Below are positions 45,439 to 53,943 of a stretch of 64,000 bases of DNA, one piece after another. How positions within the stretch are numbered: position 1 is the first letter of the stretch; each line of letters begins with the position of its first letter. The DNA is from an uncultured Sphingomonadaceae bacterium (GTDB taxonomy: Bacteria; Pseudomonadota; Alphaproteobacteria; Sphingomonadales; Sphingomonadaceae): NCBI GenBank assembly GCA_937996655.1, contig CALKUK010000011.1, positions 186,001-250,000 of the forward strand, read 5' to 3'. The translations under genes and the position numbers were made by a program. The notes beneath the pieces are model-generated. The model worked only from the letters and a program-made list of their open reading frames with translations. It had not been told where the DNA came from and did no database searches.

Positions 45439-45523
45439 TCCTGAACCTGCGACTACAGGCCGGTTCAGGAACGTGTCATGGCGCGTCTCACATAGTCTTC
45501 TCTGCCGACGCGTTCTTGTCGGC
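45439..45523. other. Two hairpins between the S9 peptidase gene and the Arg/Asp-rich protein gene
   Basis: TCCTGAACC at 45439-45447 pairs perfectly with GGTTCAGGA at 45462-45470. GCCGAC at 45504-45509 pairs with GTCGGC at 45518-45523. No T-run follows either hairpin, so an intrinsic terminator is not convincing. They may be part of the leader of the next gene. Confidence 0.5.
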
Positions 45524-45542
45524 CATGTGATGGAGACGTGTT

Positions 45543-46127
45543 ATGAAGATGCTTTCAAAGGCCGCGCTGATGGCGACAACGGGGGCCATGTTGGTCACGG
45601 CGCTGCCGGCCGATGCCCGGTCCTATCGCCGCCACCATGACGGCATCGATGCCGGAGATGTGATTGCCGGTGCGCTGATCATTGGTGGCATCGCGGCCGT
45701 CGCGTCGGCTGCGTCCTCTTCGTCCCGTGACCGTTATGACGATCGCTATCGGGACCGGAACCGGGGCTGGGGAGACGACAGGCCTGATGACCGGAATGGC
45801 TATTACGACAATGGCTATTCCAGCCGCAATGCCGTGGAACAGTGCGTTCAGGCCGCCCGCAGCGAGGCTAATCGCTATGGTGGCTGGGCACGCGTCACCG
45901 ACGTGACCCGCATTGACCGCGTCCGCGACGGATATGAAGTGCGTGGCCGCGTGGTGGTCGAAGATCGCGGCTATCGCAGCCGCGACTGGGGCAGTGGTTG
46001 GGACCGCAATGACCGCTGGGGCAACCGGTATGATCGCTATAGCGACGGCTATGACAAGGGCCGCTTCAGTTGTGTGACGCGTTTCGGTCGCGTCGCGGAT
46101 GTCGATGTGTCGGGTCTGCGTGGCTGA
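45543..46127 (+). CDS. Exported Arg/Asp/Tyr-rich protein, function unknown
   Basis: The 194-residue protein has a signal peptide (about residues 1-26), a hydrophobic Gly/Ala-rich stretch near residues 38-58 that could be a membrane helix, and then long runs of Arg, Asp, Tyr, Asn and Gly. A more ordered part at about 96-140 includes NAVEQCVQAARSEANRYG and REGYEVRGRVVVED-like strands, with a second Cys near the end (RFSCVTRF). Similar exported proteins are common in sphingomonads. I cannot assign a function. Confidence 0.8.
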   Translation: MKMLSKAALMATTGAMLVTALPADARSYRRHHDGIDAGDVIAGALIIGGIAAVASAASSSSRDRYDDRYRDRNRGWGDDRPDDRNGYYDNGYSSRNAVEQCVQAARSEANRYGGWARVTDVTRIDRVRDGYEVRGRVVVEDRGYRSRDWGSGWDRNDRWGNRYDRYSDGYDKGRFSCVTRFGRVADVDVSGLRG

Positions 46128-46133
46128 TCTCTG

Positions 46134-46166
46134 AAGGACCGGTCTGAAAGGGCCGGTCCTTTTCGC
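46134..46166 (+). terminator. Intrinsic terminator
   Basis: AAGGACCGG at 46134-46142 pairs perfectly with CCGGTCCTT at 46153-46161, with a 10-base loop, and is followed directly by TTCGCTTTC. It begins six bases after the stop of the Arg/Asp-rich protein gene and precedes guaA. Confidence 0.85.
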
Positions 46167-46218
46167 TTTCGGGCCTGTCGAACTGGACAGCGGGCGGCGC
46201 GCTCTTTATCGGCCCGTC

Positions 46219-47790
46219 ATGACCGTCCAGCACTCCGATTCCATCCTCATCGTCGATTTTGGCAGCCAGGTAACCCAGCTGATCGCACGCCGCGTGCGCG
46301 AAGCCGGGGTTTACTCTGAAATCGCCCCCTTCACCTCGGCTGAAGAAGCCTTCCACCGGATGAAGCCGAAGGGCATCATCCTGTCCGGTTCGCCAGCCGG
46401 TGTTCCCGATGAAGGCAGCCCGCGCGCACCGCAGCTGCTGTTTGAAAGTGGCCTTCCCATCCTTGGCATTTGCTATGGCCAGCAGGTCATGACGCACCAG
46501 CTGGGCGGCGAAGTGCGGCCGGGCCATGAAACGGGCGAGGGCGGAGAATTTGGCCGCGCTTTCCTGACCGTGACGGAAGAATGCCCCTTGTTCGACGGTC
46601 TCTGGGCGGAGGGGGAACGGCATCAGGTCTGGATGAGCCATGGGGATAAGGTCACACGCTTTGCCCCCGGCTTCCGTATTGTCGCCATCAGCGACGGTGC
46701 GCCTTTCGCCGTGATCGCGGATGAAGAGCGGAAGTTTTACGGCACCCAATTCCATCCGGAAGTCGTCCACACGCCCGATGGCGCAAAACTGATCGCCAAT
46801 TTCGCGCACAAGGTCTGTGGCCTGTCCGGCGACTGGACGATGGCAGAATTCCGCGCGACCAAGATTGAGGAAATCCGCAAGCAAGTCGGCACAGGTCGCG
46901 TCATTTGCGGCCTGTCGGGCGGCGTTGATTCCTCCGTGGCCGCCATTCTGATCCACGAAGCCATTGGCGACCAGCTGACCTGTGTGTTCGTAGACCATGG
47001 TCTGCTCCGCAAGGATGAGCGCGGGCAGGTCGAAACCATGTTCCGTGATCATTACAACATCCCGCTGGTCGTGGTTGATGCCGAAGCGCGCTTCATGGCG
47101 GGGCTGGCAGGACTGACGGACCCGGAAAAGAAGCGCAAATTTATCGGTGCTGAATTCATCAACGTGTTTGAGGAAGAGGCCAAGAAGATCGGCGGCGCTG
47201 ATTTCCTGGCGCAGGGCACGCTCTATCCGGACGTCATTGAATCGGTGTCGTTCACCGGTGGGCCGAGCGTCACGATCAAGAGCCATCACAATGTCGGCGG
47301 CCTGCCGGAGCGCATGAACATGAAGCTCGTGGAGCCGCTGCGCGAGCTCTTCAAGGATGAAGTCCGCGTACTCGGACGGGAACTTGGCCTGCCCGACATC
47401 TTCGTCGGGCGTCATCCCTTCCCCGGGCCGGGTCTTGCCATCCGCATCCCCGGCGAAGTGACGAAGGAACGTTGCGACATCCTGCGCAAGGCCGACGCCA
47501 TCTACCTTGAAGAAATCCGCAATGCGGGCCTCTATGATGCCATCTGGCAGGCCTTTGCCGTGCTTCTGCCGGTGCGCACCGTTGGTGTGATGGGCGATGG
47601 CCGCACCTATGACAATGTCTGCGCCTTGCGTGCCGTCACCAGCACCGACGGGATGACGGCGGACATCTATCCGTTTGACAGCCACTTCCTCAGCAGCGTG
47701 GCGACCCGCATCGTCAACGAAGTGCAGGGCATCAACCGCGTGGTCTATGACTATACGTCAAAGCCGCCGGGCACCATTGAGTGGGAGTGA
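46219..47790 (+). CDS. guaA: GMP synthase (glutamine-hydrolysing)
   Basis: The 523-residue enzyme makes GMP from XMP, glutamine and ATP. The N-terminal glutaminase has its nucleophile Cys85 in LGICYGQQ and the His/Glu of QFHPEVVHT. The ATP pyrophosphatase loop GLSGGVDSSVA begins at residue 231. The C-terminal dimerisation domain ends in PPGTIEWE. The ATG at 46219 gives MTVQHSDSILIVDFGSQ. A terminator upstream separates it from the preceding gene. Confidence 0.98.
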   Translation: MTVQHSDSILIVDFGSQVTQLIARRVREAGVYSEIAPFTSAEEAFHRMKPKGIILSGSPAGVPDEGSPRAPQLLFESGLPILGICYGQQVMTHQLGGEVRPGHETGEGGEFGRAFLTVTEECPLFDGLWAEGERHQVWMSHGDKVTRFAPGFRIVAISDGAPFAVIADEERKFYGTQFHPEVVHTPDGAKLIANFAHKVCGLSGDWTMAEFRATKIEEIRKQVGTGRVICGLSGGVDSSVAAILIHEAIGDQLTCVFVDHGLLRKDERGQVETMFRDHYNIPLVVVDAEARFMAGLAGLTDPEKKRKFIGAEFINVFEEEAKKIGGADFLAQGTLYPDVIESVSFTGGPSVTIKSHHNVGGLPERMNMKLVEPLRELFKDEVRVLGRELGLPDIFVGRHPFPGPGLAIRIPGEVTKERCDILRKADAIYLEEIRNAGLYDAIWQAFAVLLPVRTVGVMGDGRTYDNVCALRAVTSTDGMTADIYPFDSHFLSSVATRIVNEVQGINRVVYDYTSKPPGTIEWE

Positions 47791-47807
47791 GATAAAGGAA
47801 GGGGTCC

Positions 47808-48206
47808 ATGCAGTTGGCACTGCGTTACGGACTTACCGGAATTGGCGCATTGGCGCTTTTGTCGCTTGTGCAGTGGTTGCGTGATCTTCACGTGCATTCC
47901 GGCCCCCTCGGCGAATACCTCCTCGGCGTGACGCCTAACTTTGCCGCCGCCATGGCAATCACATTCGTGCTGTTGAGTGCCTGGGCCGACTGGAACCGCA
48001 GAGCCACCATGGAGTCTGTGCGGAAGGGATTTGCGACATGCACCGCGATCAGCGGATTCGGGCTGATCAGTTGGGAGTTCGTGCAACGCGCGAGTGGGCG
48101 GTTCGTGTTTGACCTCAGCGACATTCTCGCCACGCTTGTCGGGATCGGCGCTTCGGCGTTGCTGTTTCTCGCAATCAGCCCGAGAGTCGATTCAGGAAAT
48201 CAATAA
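47808..48206 (+). CDS. Small membrane protein, function unknown
   Basis: The 132-residue protein has about four hydrophobic helices (near residues 5-22, 45-62, 75-92 and 105-125). I do not recognise the family; FDLSDILATLVGIGASALLF faintly recalls VanZ-like proteins but is not enough for a call. It follows guaA by 17 bases with AAGGAAGGGG before the ATG, so it is probably co-transcribed with guaA. Confidence 0.7.
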   Translation: MQLALRYGLTGIGALALLSLVQWLRDLHVHSGPLGEYLLGVTPNFAAAMAITFVLLSAWADWNRRATMESVRKGFATCTAISGFGLISWEFVQRASGRFVFDLSDILATLVGIGASALLFLAISPRVDSGNQ

Positions 48207-48249
48207 GCCCGCAGCGCGCCGACCTCCGGCAGACCGGCGAGGAAAACAA

Positions 48250-49158
48250 TCAGGACATGGCTTCCCTTGTTGATGTCGTTCCGGAACGACGCTCTCCGCG
48301 CTTATCCAGTTCCTCCCGGATCAGGCGCCCCCAGCCGATCACGGGCCAGATGAGCAGCCTTGGAAGGTTGGTCGACGGAATGTCCATCTCCAGAGATCCC
48401 ATCGGCGCGGCGCAGCGGCCGGGATTGATGTAGGTGCCAAACATCACATCCCAGATCGGCAGAATATTGGCGAGGTTCTTGCCATAAGCGATTGGCGCAT
48501 CGGCATGGTGCCAGCGGTGGAAACGCGGCGAGGCAAGTACGTGGCGGAAGGGTCCATGGGTCCAGTCTAAGTCAAGATGGACGTAGCAATTGTGAAGCGT
48601 CACGAGAAACCATAGGCCGACAGCCGGTAGGGCGGGCACATTCATCCATGAGATCAGTAGGATGTAAGACGCCTGCATGACCACCTTCTCGAGGCCGTGT
48701 GCCCGAAACGTCGTGAGCCCATCGACATGCGTGTCCGAGTGATGGACGGCATGGACGGGAAACACCCAGCGCAAATGCATGAACCGGTGGTTCCAGTAAT
48801 CGCAAAAATCATGGCAGATGAGCGTGATCAGCATCACAAGCGGGACGGGCATTCCCGACCACATAGAAGCGGGCAGGCGGGGAATGCCAAGGCTGTGATA
48901 GGCCGAATGGACCGCCGCGATGATCTCATTCACATATCCGGCGAACAGCAGCGGGCCGATGAACCACAGGCCAATCGACACAAATGTGTTGGCCAATGTG
49001 CCTTCCGGAAGGGGGCCTGTCTTGCTGAATTGGACGACGACCGACGCTGTGAGTGCAACCAGCACGGGCAGAATGGGCATCGCCAATAATGCATCGAGAT
49101 CGGACACACGCACACCCTGAAAAACCACAGCCAGTCGGGAGCCTCTATCACCGTTCAT
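48250..49158 (-). CDS. Sterol desaturase/fatty acid hydroxylase family protein
   Basis: The 302-residue membrane protein has helices at about residues 25-45, 58-80 and 108-120 and the His clusters of the di-iron hydroxylase family: HDFCDYWNHR, HAVHHSDTH and FHRWHHAD. Members hydroxylate or desaturate lipids, sterols or carotenoids; the substrate here is not known. It is divergent from the ArsC-like gene, with a 144-base gap between them. The last 25 residues are charged and may be cytosolic. Confidence 0.9.
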   Translation of the reverse strand: MNGDRGSRLAVVFQGVRVSDLDALLAMPILPVLVALTASVVVQFSKTGPLPEGTLANTFVSIGLWFIGPLLFAGYVNEIIAAVHSAYHSLGIPRLPASMWSGMPVPLVMLITLICHDFCDYWNHRFMHLRWVFPVHAVHHSDTHVDGLTTFRAHGLEKVVMQASYILLISWMNVPALPAVGLWFLVTLHNCYVHLDLDWTHGPFRHVLASPRFHRWHHADAPIAYGKNLANILPIWDVMFGTYINPGRCAAPMGSLEMDIPSTNLPRLLIWPVIGWGRLIREELDKRGERRSGTTSTREAMS

Positions 49159-49302
49159 GTTAACGTCTGGTAGCGGAGCGCTGGCGAACTCGTCCGGATG
49201 AGATGCAACATTGCGAACTTGTCCGAATCTGCATGTAAATGCCGCGGCCCTTCGGTAGGGTCCGCAGATCAGTTCATCATGAAACCCATGAGAAGGGGCG
49301 AT

Positions 49303-49650
49303 ATGCCAATTACACTCTACGGAATTCCCAATTGCGACACGGTCAAAAAAGCCCGCACATGGCTTACGTCAAAAGAGCTGGAGCATGATTTCCACGACTT
49401 TAAAAAGTCCTGGATCGATGAAGCGCACCTGTCGCGTTGGTGCGATGTGCTCGGCTGGGAAAAGGTCCTCAACAAGGCCGGTACAACGTTTAAGAAGCTG
49501 GCGGACAGTGACAGGACGAACCTGAACCAAGCCAAGGCGATTGCGCTGATGCTGACCCAGCCGTCGATGATCAAGCGGCCGATTGTGGAACATCCCGGCG
49601 GGTTACTCATTGGATTTAAGGCCGACGAATGGAGCGCGGCGCTCCGCTGA
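49303..49650 (+). CDS. ArsC/Spx-family protein (YffB-like)
   Basis: The 115-residue thioredoxin-fold protein starts MPITLYGIPNCDTVKKA, with a single Cys in NCDTVKKA and RPIVEH further on. This is the YffB/ArsC-like branch that uses one N-terminal Cys and is poorly characterised; arsenate reduction is not implied, as no ars genes are nearby. The ATG at 49303 has AGAAGGGG 4-5 bases upstream, so the longer open frame from 49198 is rejected. Confidence 0.9.
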   Translation: MPITLYGIPNCDTVKKARTWLTSKELEHDFHDFKKSWIDEAHLSRWCDVLGWEKVLNKAGTTFKKLADSDRTNLNQAKAIALMLTQPSMIKRPIVEHPGGLLIGFKADEWSAALR

Positions 49651-49652
49651 GT

Positions 49653-50750
49653 TCAGCTAAGACGCAGTCGATCTTCAAAAGGCTCGGCCAGTTTGCCGGA
49701 CAATTTCCAAAGGCCTATGGTCATCGACGCGCCGACAATGCCGTCGGTGGCATAGTGCCATCCGAGATAGATGGAGCCGATCCAGATGAGAACCGCATAG
49801 GCCGTCATCATCCAGCCAAACCAGCGATGCATCACAAAGCCGCCAATCGCGAACAGGGTTGCCATGGCGACATGGATGGAGGGCATGGCGGAAATGCCGA
49901 AGCCGGGCACATAATTGCCTTGGATATAACGGTGGAGCAGGGCCACATGCCCCAGCGGCGTGGCAAGCTTGCTGCCTTCCAGCTCGGCAAGACGACCGAG
50001 TTCGATAATCCGATCATGTAGCAGGGCAAAGCTGGCATCCGGACCCACGAGGTGCGGATAATACATGGGGCCAGCCGAGGCGAGCAGCCAGGCCGCCACA
50101 CCACCGATGAACAGCCAGACGCCGACCCAGGTGCCAATCAGGCGGGCCCGCACCAGCGGATCCCGGACGACGGCGGCCCAGACGATGGGGCAGGCCATCA
50201 GGAAGACGGCCCAAATGGTGTAGGCACGGTCGACCAAAATGGTGAACCACACCGATTCAAACAGGCCGTGCACGATAACCCAAGGGTCCTGCCCGCCGAA
50301 GAGGAAGCGATCCAATTGCGCCAAAGCGGGGTCGAACGGGAAGCCCTGAGACTTCAGAATATATTGCTTGAACAGACCATAAACGGGGATGGCAAGGCTC
50401 GTGGCCATTGCGGTTCCGAGCATCCACGGCAGGCGGGCATGAACCACCTTGTCATCGATACCGAGATAACGCTCTACGGCTGTCACAAGCACCCATACGA
50501 TTGATCCGCTGACCATCGGCATAAAGGCGTAGGCCGAAATTCCCACACCGATGGCGGGAAGCTGCACAGGGGTCAGAATGAACAGGATAAGACCAGCCAA
50601 GGCCACAAAGCTGAGGAGGGATAAGAGAAAGCTCGCCTCCAACGCGGGCACGGCAAGAAAGGCGCCGAGTAGGCGGGCAGGGGAGAATCGAGGAAGAGGC
50701 GCTTCAATCTGCACATCAGGCAGCACTGAAGAACGATGCAAATCCGTCAT
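49653..50750 (-). CDS. PAP2/AUR1-type membrane phosphatase-transferase
   Basis: The 365-residue protein has about eight hydrophobic helices and a PAP2-superfamily core: the motif SAMPSIHVAMATL near residue 285 and LGWHYATDGIVGA near residue 330, containing the two His residues of the family. The layout resembles the PAP2_3/AUR1 branch that includes inositol phosphorylceramide synthases. A GTG at 50873 would add 41 residues and cover the palindromes described for 50800-50875; the ATG at 50750 is preferred. The lipid substrate is unknown. Confidence 0.85.
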   Translation of the reverse strand: MTDLHRSSVLPDVQIEAPLPRFSPARLLGAFLAVPALEASFLLSLLSFVALAGLILFILTPVQLPAIGVGISAYAFMPMVSGSIVWVLVTAVERYLGIDDKVVHARLPWMLGTAMATSLAIPVYGLFKQYILKSQGFPFDPALAQLDRFLFGGQDPWVIVHGLFESVWFTILVDRAYTIWAVFLMACPIVWAAVVRDPLVRARLIGTWVGVWLFIGGVAAWLLASAGPMYYPHLVGPDASFALLHDRIIELGRLAELEGSKLATPLGHVALLHRYIQGNYVPGFGISAMPSIHVAMATLFAIGGFVMHRWFGWMMTAYAVLIWIGSIYLGWHYATDGIVGASMTIGLWKLSGKLAEPFEDRLRLS

Positions 50751-50799
50751 CTTGCGGAAAAAGCCCCCTGAAATCCCGGAAAACGTTTGGTGAACGGTT

Positions 50800-50875
50800 G
50801 ATTGTGACAATCTTATTACGGCCCCGTATCGATTTTGCTGCAATGCGGCAAGGTTTTGTCGCAAAATTGTCACAA
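50800..50875. promoter_or_regulatory. Cluster of TTGTNACAA-like palindromes in the panB/PAP2 divergent region
   Basis: GATTGTGACAATC (50800-50812) is a perfect inverted repeat around a central G. TTTTGTCGCAAAA (50854-50866) and TTGTCACAA (50867-50875) are two further ones, nearly abutting. Such spaced dyads are typical of repressor or activator binding sites. The region lies 70-145 bases upstream of panB and 50-125 bases upstream of the PAP2 gene. The regulator is unknown. Confidence 0.5.
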
Positions 50876-50944
50876 GAAGAGGCGAGCGGTCGCGATGTGA
50901 AGACAGCGCTTCAATCTGTTGTGTCTCCGGCGTAAGGAGGGATC

Positions 50945-51808
50945 ATGTCTACGACGTCCACAACCCTCACCCTCGATACATCCACCAGCCGTGCGAACCC
51001 GACGCCCGCGCCGATGAAACGGCTCACTGTGCCGACCATCCGGCAGCGCAAGGGCGGGGAGCCGCTGGTCATGCTGACGGCCTATACCGTGCGCATGGCG
51101 CAGATTCTGGACCCGCATTGTGATCTATTGCTGGTCGGGGACTCGCTTGGTCAGGTGATTTACGGCTTGCCGCATACCGTTGCGGTCACGATGGAAATGA
51201 TGGCGCTGCATGGTGCCGCTGTCGTCCGCGGCAGCTACCATGCGGCCGTCATCGTCGATATGCCTTTTGGCAGCTATGAAGCGTCACCCGAACAGGCGTT
51301 CAAAAACGCGTCCGAACTGCTCAAGCAGACGGGGGCAGCTGGGATCAAGATTGAAGGTGGCAAGGTGTTGGCACCGACCGTCGAATTCCTCACGTCACGC
51401 GGGATTCCGGTGATGTCGCATGTCGGCCTCACGCCGCAGGCCGTCAACATTCTCGGTGGCTATGGCGTGCGCGGGAAGAGCGACGAGGAAGCCAAGGCGA
51501 TTGTGGAAGACGCCATTGCCATGTCCGACGCCGGGGCGTTCGCAATGGTGATCGAGGGCGTACTGGAGCCGATCGCCATCGAAATTACGCAAAAAGTCAA
51601 ATGCCCTACCATCGGTATTGGCGCGTCGGCGCAGTGTGACGGCCAGGTGCTCGTGACCGAAGATATGCTGGGCCTGTTTGAACGCACGCCGAAATTTGTG
51701 AAGCGCTATGGCGGCATGCACAGCTTTGTCGCTGAGGCGGTTGAACAATACGCCAAGGAAGTGCGCGGACGCAGCTTCCCTGGCCCCGAACAAATCTACA
51801 CATCCTGA
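50945..51808 (+). CDS. panB: 3-methyl-2-oxobutanoate hydroxymethyltransferase
   Basis: The 287-residue TIM-barrel enzyme adds a hydroxymethyl group from methylene-tetrahydrofolate to 2-ketoisovalerate, the first step to pantothenate. Visible family parts are PLVMLTAYTVRMAQILD, LLVGDSLGQVIYG with the Mg-binding Asp, IKIEGG, and SHVGLTPQAVN. The first about 25 residues are Thr/Ser/Pro-rich and not part of the core. AAGGAGGG lies just upstream of the ATG. No other pantothenate gene is adjacent. Confidence 0.96.
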   Translation: MSTTSTTLTLDTSTSRANPTPAPMKRLTVPTIRQRKGGEPLVMLTAYTVRMAQILDPHCDLLLVGDSLGQVIYGLPHTVAVTMEMMALHGAAVVRGSYHAAVIVDMPFGSYEASPEQAFKNASELLKQTGAAGIKIEGGKVLAPTVEFLTSRGIPVMSHVGLTPQAVNILGGYGVRGKSDEEAKAIVEDAIAMSDAGAFAMVIEGVLEPIAIEITQKVKCPTIGIGASAQCDGQVLVTEDMLGLFERTPKFVKRYGGMHSFVAEAVEQYAKEVRGRSFPGPEQIYTS

Positions 51809-51882
51809 CTTGCGCGTAGGCGCTTCCCCTTAGCCCGGTGCGCGGCTAAGGGAGGCTACGTTTGGCTCCGGGGAGATCTGTT

Positions 51883-52587
51883 TTGGCGCTGCCGCCCATC
51901 AATACAACCGAAGACAGCTTCCTGCGGGAAGTGGATGAGGAGCTTCGCCGCGACCAGCTGACCGGCTTCTGGAAGAATTATGGCCGCTGGATTATTGTGG
52001 CCATCGGGTTCGGGCTTGCCGCTCTGGCAGGGTGGCTTGCCTGGCAGGATCGTCAGTTCAAGGCCGCTAGCGTTGAAAGCGAGCAGCTGGACGACGCGCT
52101 GCGCATGGCCTCAGCAGGCAATGATGCGGGCACCCGCAAGGCGCTGACGCCTCTGAAATCCTCCCCCAATGCAGGGTACCGCGCAACAGCGATGCTGACA
52201 GATGCAGCATTGCTCATCCAGAAGCGGGACCTTGACGGCGCCGCCAAGATTTATGCCCAGATCGCCAAGGATCAGGATATTCCTGCGCCTTGGCGTGACC
52301 TCGCCCTCGTCCGTCAGACGTCGGTTCAATTTGATCGCCTTGCGCCCGATGAAGTGATTGCGCGCCTCTCGCCGCTCGCCATCAAGGGCAATGCCTGGTT
52401 TGGCAGCGCCGGTGAAATGGTGGCGATTGCTTATCTGAAAAAGAACCGCGTTCAGCCTGCAGCAAAGATGTTTGCGGATATTGCGGCCGATGAAAATGTC
52501 CCGGAGACAATCCGTGGGCGCGCCTCCAATATGGCGGCGTCGCTCAATGCGCGCGTGACCGGCGCCGCCAATCAAGGAAAACAATGA
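51883..52587 (+). CDS. YfgM-like TPR protein, inner-membrane anchored
   Basis: The 234-residue protein has a cytosolic N-terminus with FLREVDEELRRDQ, one transmembrane helix (about residues 35-57), and a periplasmic helical region of TPR type. It matches the YfgM/ancillary SecYEG-associated protein, which in E. coli also precedes bamB and der. Two TTG codons compete: 51862 follows AGGGAGG, and 51883 follows GGGGAG. The second aligns better with the short N-terminus I expect for the family. It overlaps bamB by ATGA. Confidence 0.82.
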   Translation: MALPPINTTEDSFLREVDEELRRDQLTGFWKNYGRWIIVAIGFGLAALAGWLAWQDRQFKAASVESEQLDDALRMASAGNDAGTRKALTPLKSSPNAGYRATAMLTDAALLIQKRDLDGAAKIYAQIAKDQDIPAPWRDLALVRQTSVQFDRLAPDEVIARLSPLAIKGNAWFGSAGEMVAIAYLKKNRVQPAAKMFADIAADENVPETIRGRASNMAASLNARVTGAANQGKQ

Positions 52588-53930
52588 TGAAAAGACTGTC
52601 AGGCAAATTCGGCAGGACGCTGGTTCTCGCGCCTGTGCTACTGGCGGTCGCGGGTTGCGCCGTTTTTAGTGGCGGAACCTCTAAAAAGCCAAAGACGCCC
52701 GTTCTGGGCCAGCGCGTCGCCATCCTCACATCAGAGGCCGCCGCTGAGCCCGATCCCGCCCTTGCCGATGTCTCGGTCCTTCTGCCGCCGGCCCAGCCCA
52801 ATGACAGCTGGACCCAGCCTGGTGGCAATAGCGCCAAGTCGATGGAGCATCTCGCTTTGCCGCAGACGCTCGGTCGCGCTTGGAGTGTCTCAATCAGCGG
52901 GACCAGCAAGAAGGTCCGTCTGGCGTCGCCGCCGGTTGTCGCGGCTGGTCGGATCTACGTGATGGATACAGCGGCCCGTATTCATGCCTTTGACGCGAAG
53001 TCGGGCAAGGACGTTTGGACGGTCAGTTTTGGCGTGGACGGCAAAGACCGCAAGGCAGCCTGGGGTGGTGGCGTCAGCGTTGATGGTGACACGCTTTATG
53101 CCACAAACGGCTTGGGCGATGTTGCCGCTCTGAAAGCTGCGGATGGCAGCGTTGTCTGGAGAAAGCGTCCGGGTGGCCCGCTGCGCGGCGCGCCTTCGTT
53201 CGGCAATGGCAATGTCTATGCGATGAGCTCTGACAACCAGATCTTCGCTCTGAAGGCGAGTGACGGATCGGTCGAATGGACCGAAGCCGGTGCGACGGAA
53301 CTCACGGGCGTGTTCGGCGTGGCAGCACCCGCCATTGCTCAGGGCACGGTGGTTGCCGGTTTCTCATCTGGGGAACTGAACGCCTATCGTTATGAAAATG
53401 GTCGTGTTCTGTGGGCCGATGCGCTGACGCGCACCAGCATTTCGACGTCGGTCTCTGCACTGTCAGACATTGATGCCAGCCCGGTCATTGATCGTGGTCG
53501 TGTGTTCGCGGTCGGCAAGGGCGGCCGCATGGTCAGCCTGGAACTGGTCACTGGCCAGCGGCTCTGGGAAATTAATGTGGGCGGCATCTCGACCCCGTGG
53601 GTCGCGGGTGAGTGGGTGTTTGTCGTGACGGACGATGCCCGCCTGCTGTGCATCGCACGTGGCAGCGGCAAGGTGCGTTGGGCAACCCAACTCCCGCGCT
53701 ATCGCAGTGAACCGAAGAAGAAGGACCCGATCAGCTGGTCCGGCCCGATTCTCGCAGGAGATCGCCTGATCGTCGCCAGCTCCAGAGGGCAGATGGTCAG
53801 TGTCGCGCCTACAGACGGCGCGGTGCAGTCTACGGCAAAGATTGGCGGGTCCGTGCTCCTGTCGCCCCTCGTGGCGGATGGTACGCTGTTCATTCTGACA
53901 AATGACGGTCGCCTGACCGCTTGGCGATAA
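52584..53930 (+). CDS. bamB: Outer-membrane assembly lipoprotein BamB-like (PQQ beta-propeller)
   Basis: The 448-residue protein has a lipoprotein signal with lipobox VAGC near residue 25 and then repeated PQQ-type blades, such as GRIYVMDTAARIHAFDAKSGKDVW, GDTLYATNGLGDVAALKAADGSVVW and a Trp-rich motif in each. It is a periplasmic partner of BamA for outer-membrane protein insertion. The alphaproteobacterial form is longer than the E. coli one because of the extended N-terminal segment. It sits in the yfgM-bamB-der order. Confidence 0.92.
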   Translation: MMKRLSGKFGRTLVLAPVLLAVAGCAVFSGGTSKKPKTPVLGQRVAILTSEAAAEPDPALADVSVLLPPAQPNDSWTQPGGNSAKSMEHLALPQTLGRAWSVSISGTSKKVRLASPPVVAAGRIYVMDTAARIHAFDAKSGKDVWTVSFGVDGKDRKAAWGGGVSVDGDTLYATNGLGDVAALKAADGSVVWRKRPGGPLRGAPSFGNGNVYAMSSDNQIFALKASDGSVEWTEAGATELTGVFGVAAPAIAQGTVVAGFSSGELNAYRYENGRVLWADALTRTSISTSVSALSDIDASPVIDRGRVFAVGKGGRMVSLELVTGQRLWEINVGGISTPWVAGEWVFVVTDDARLLCIARGSGKVRWATQLPRYRSEPKKKDPISWSGPILAGDRLIVASSRGQMVSVAPTDGAVQSTAKIGGSVLLSPLVADGTLFILTNDGRLTAWR

Positions 53931-53943
53931 GGGAGCTTTGGAG

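Noticed and set aside
46066..47685. Minus-strand ORF of 539 codons opposite guaA
   Set aside because: Antisense to guaA; it would also cross the terminator and the guaA promoter region.
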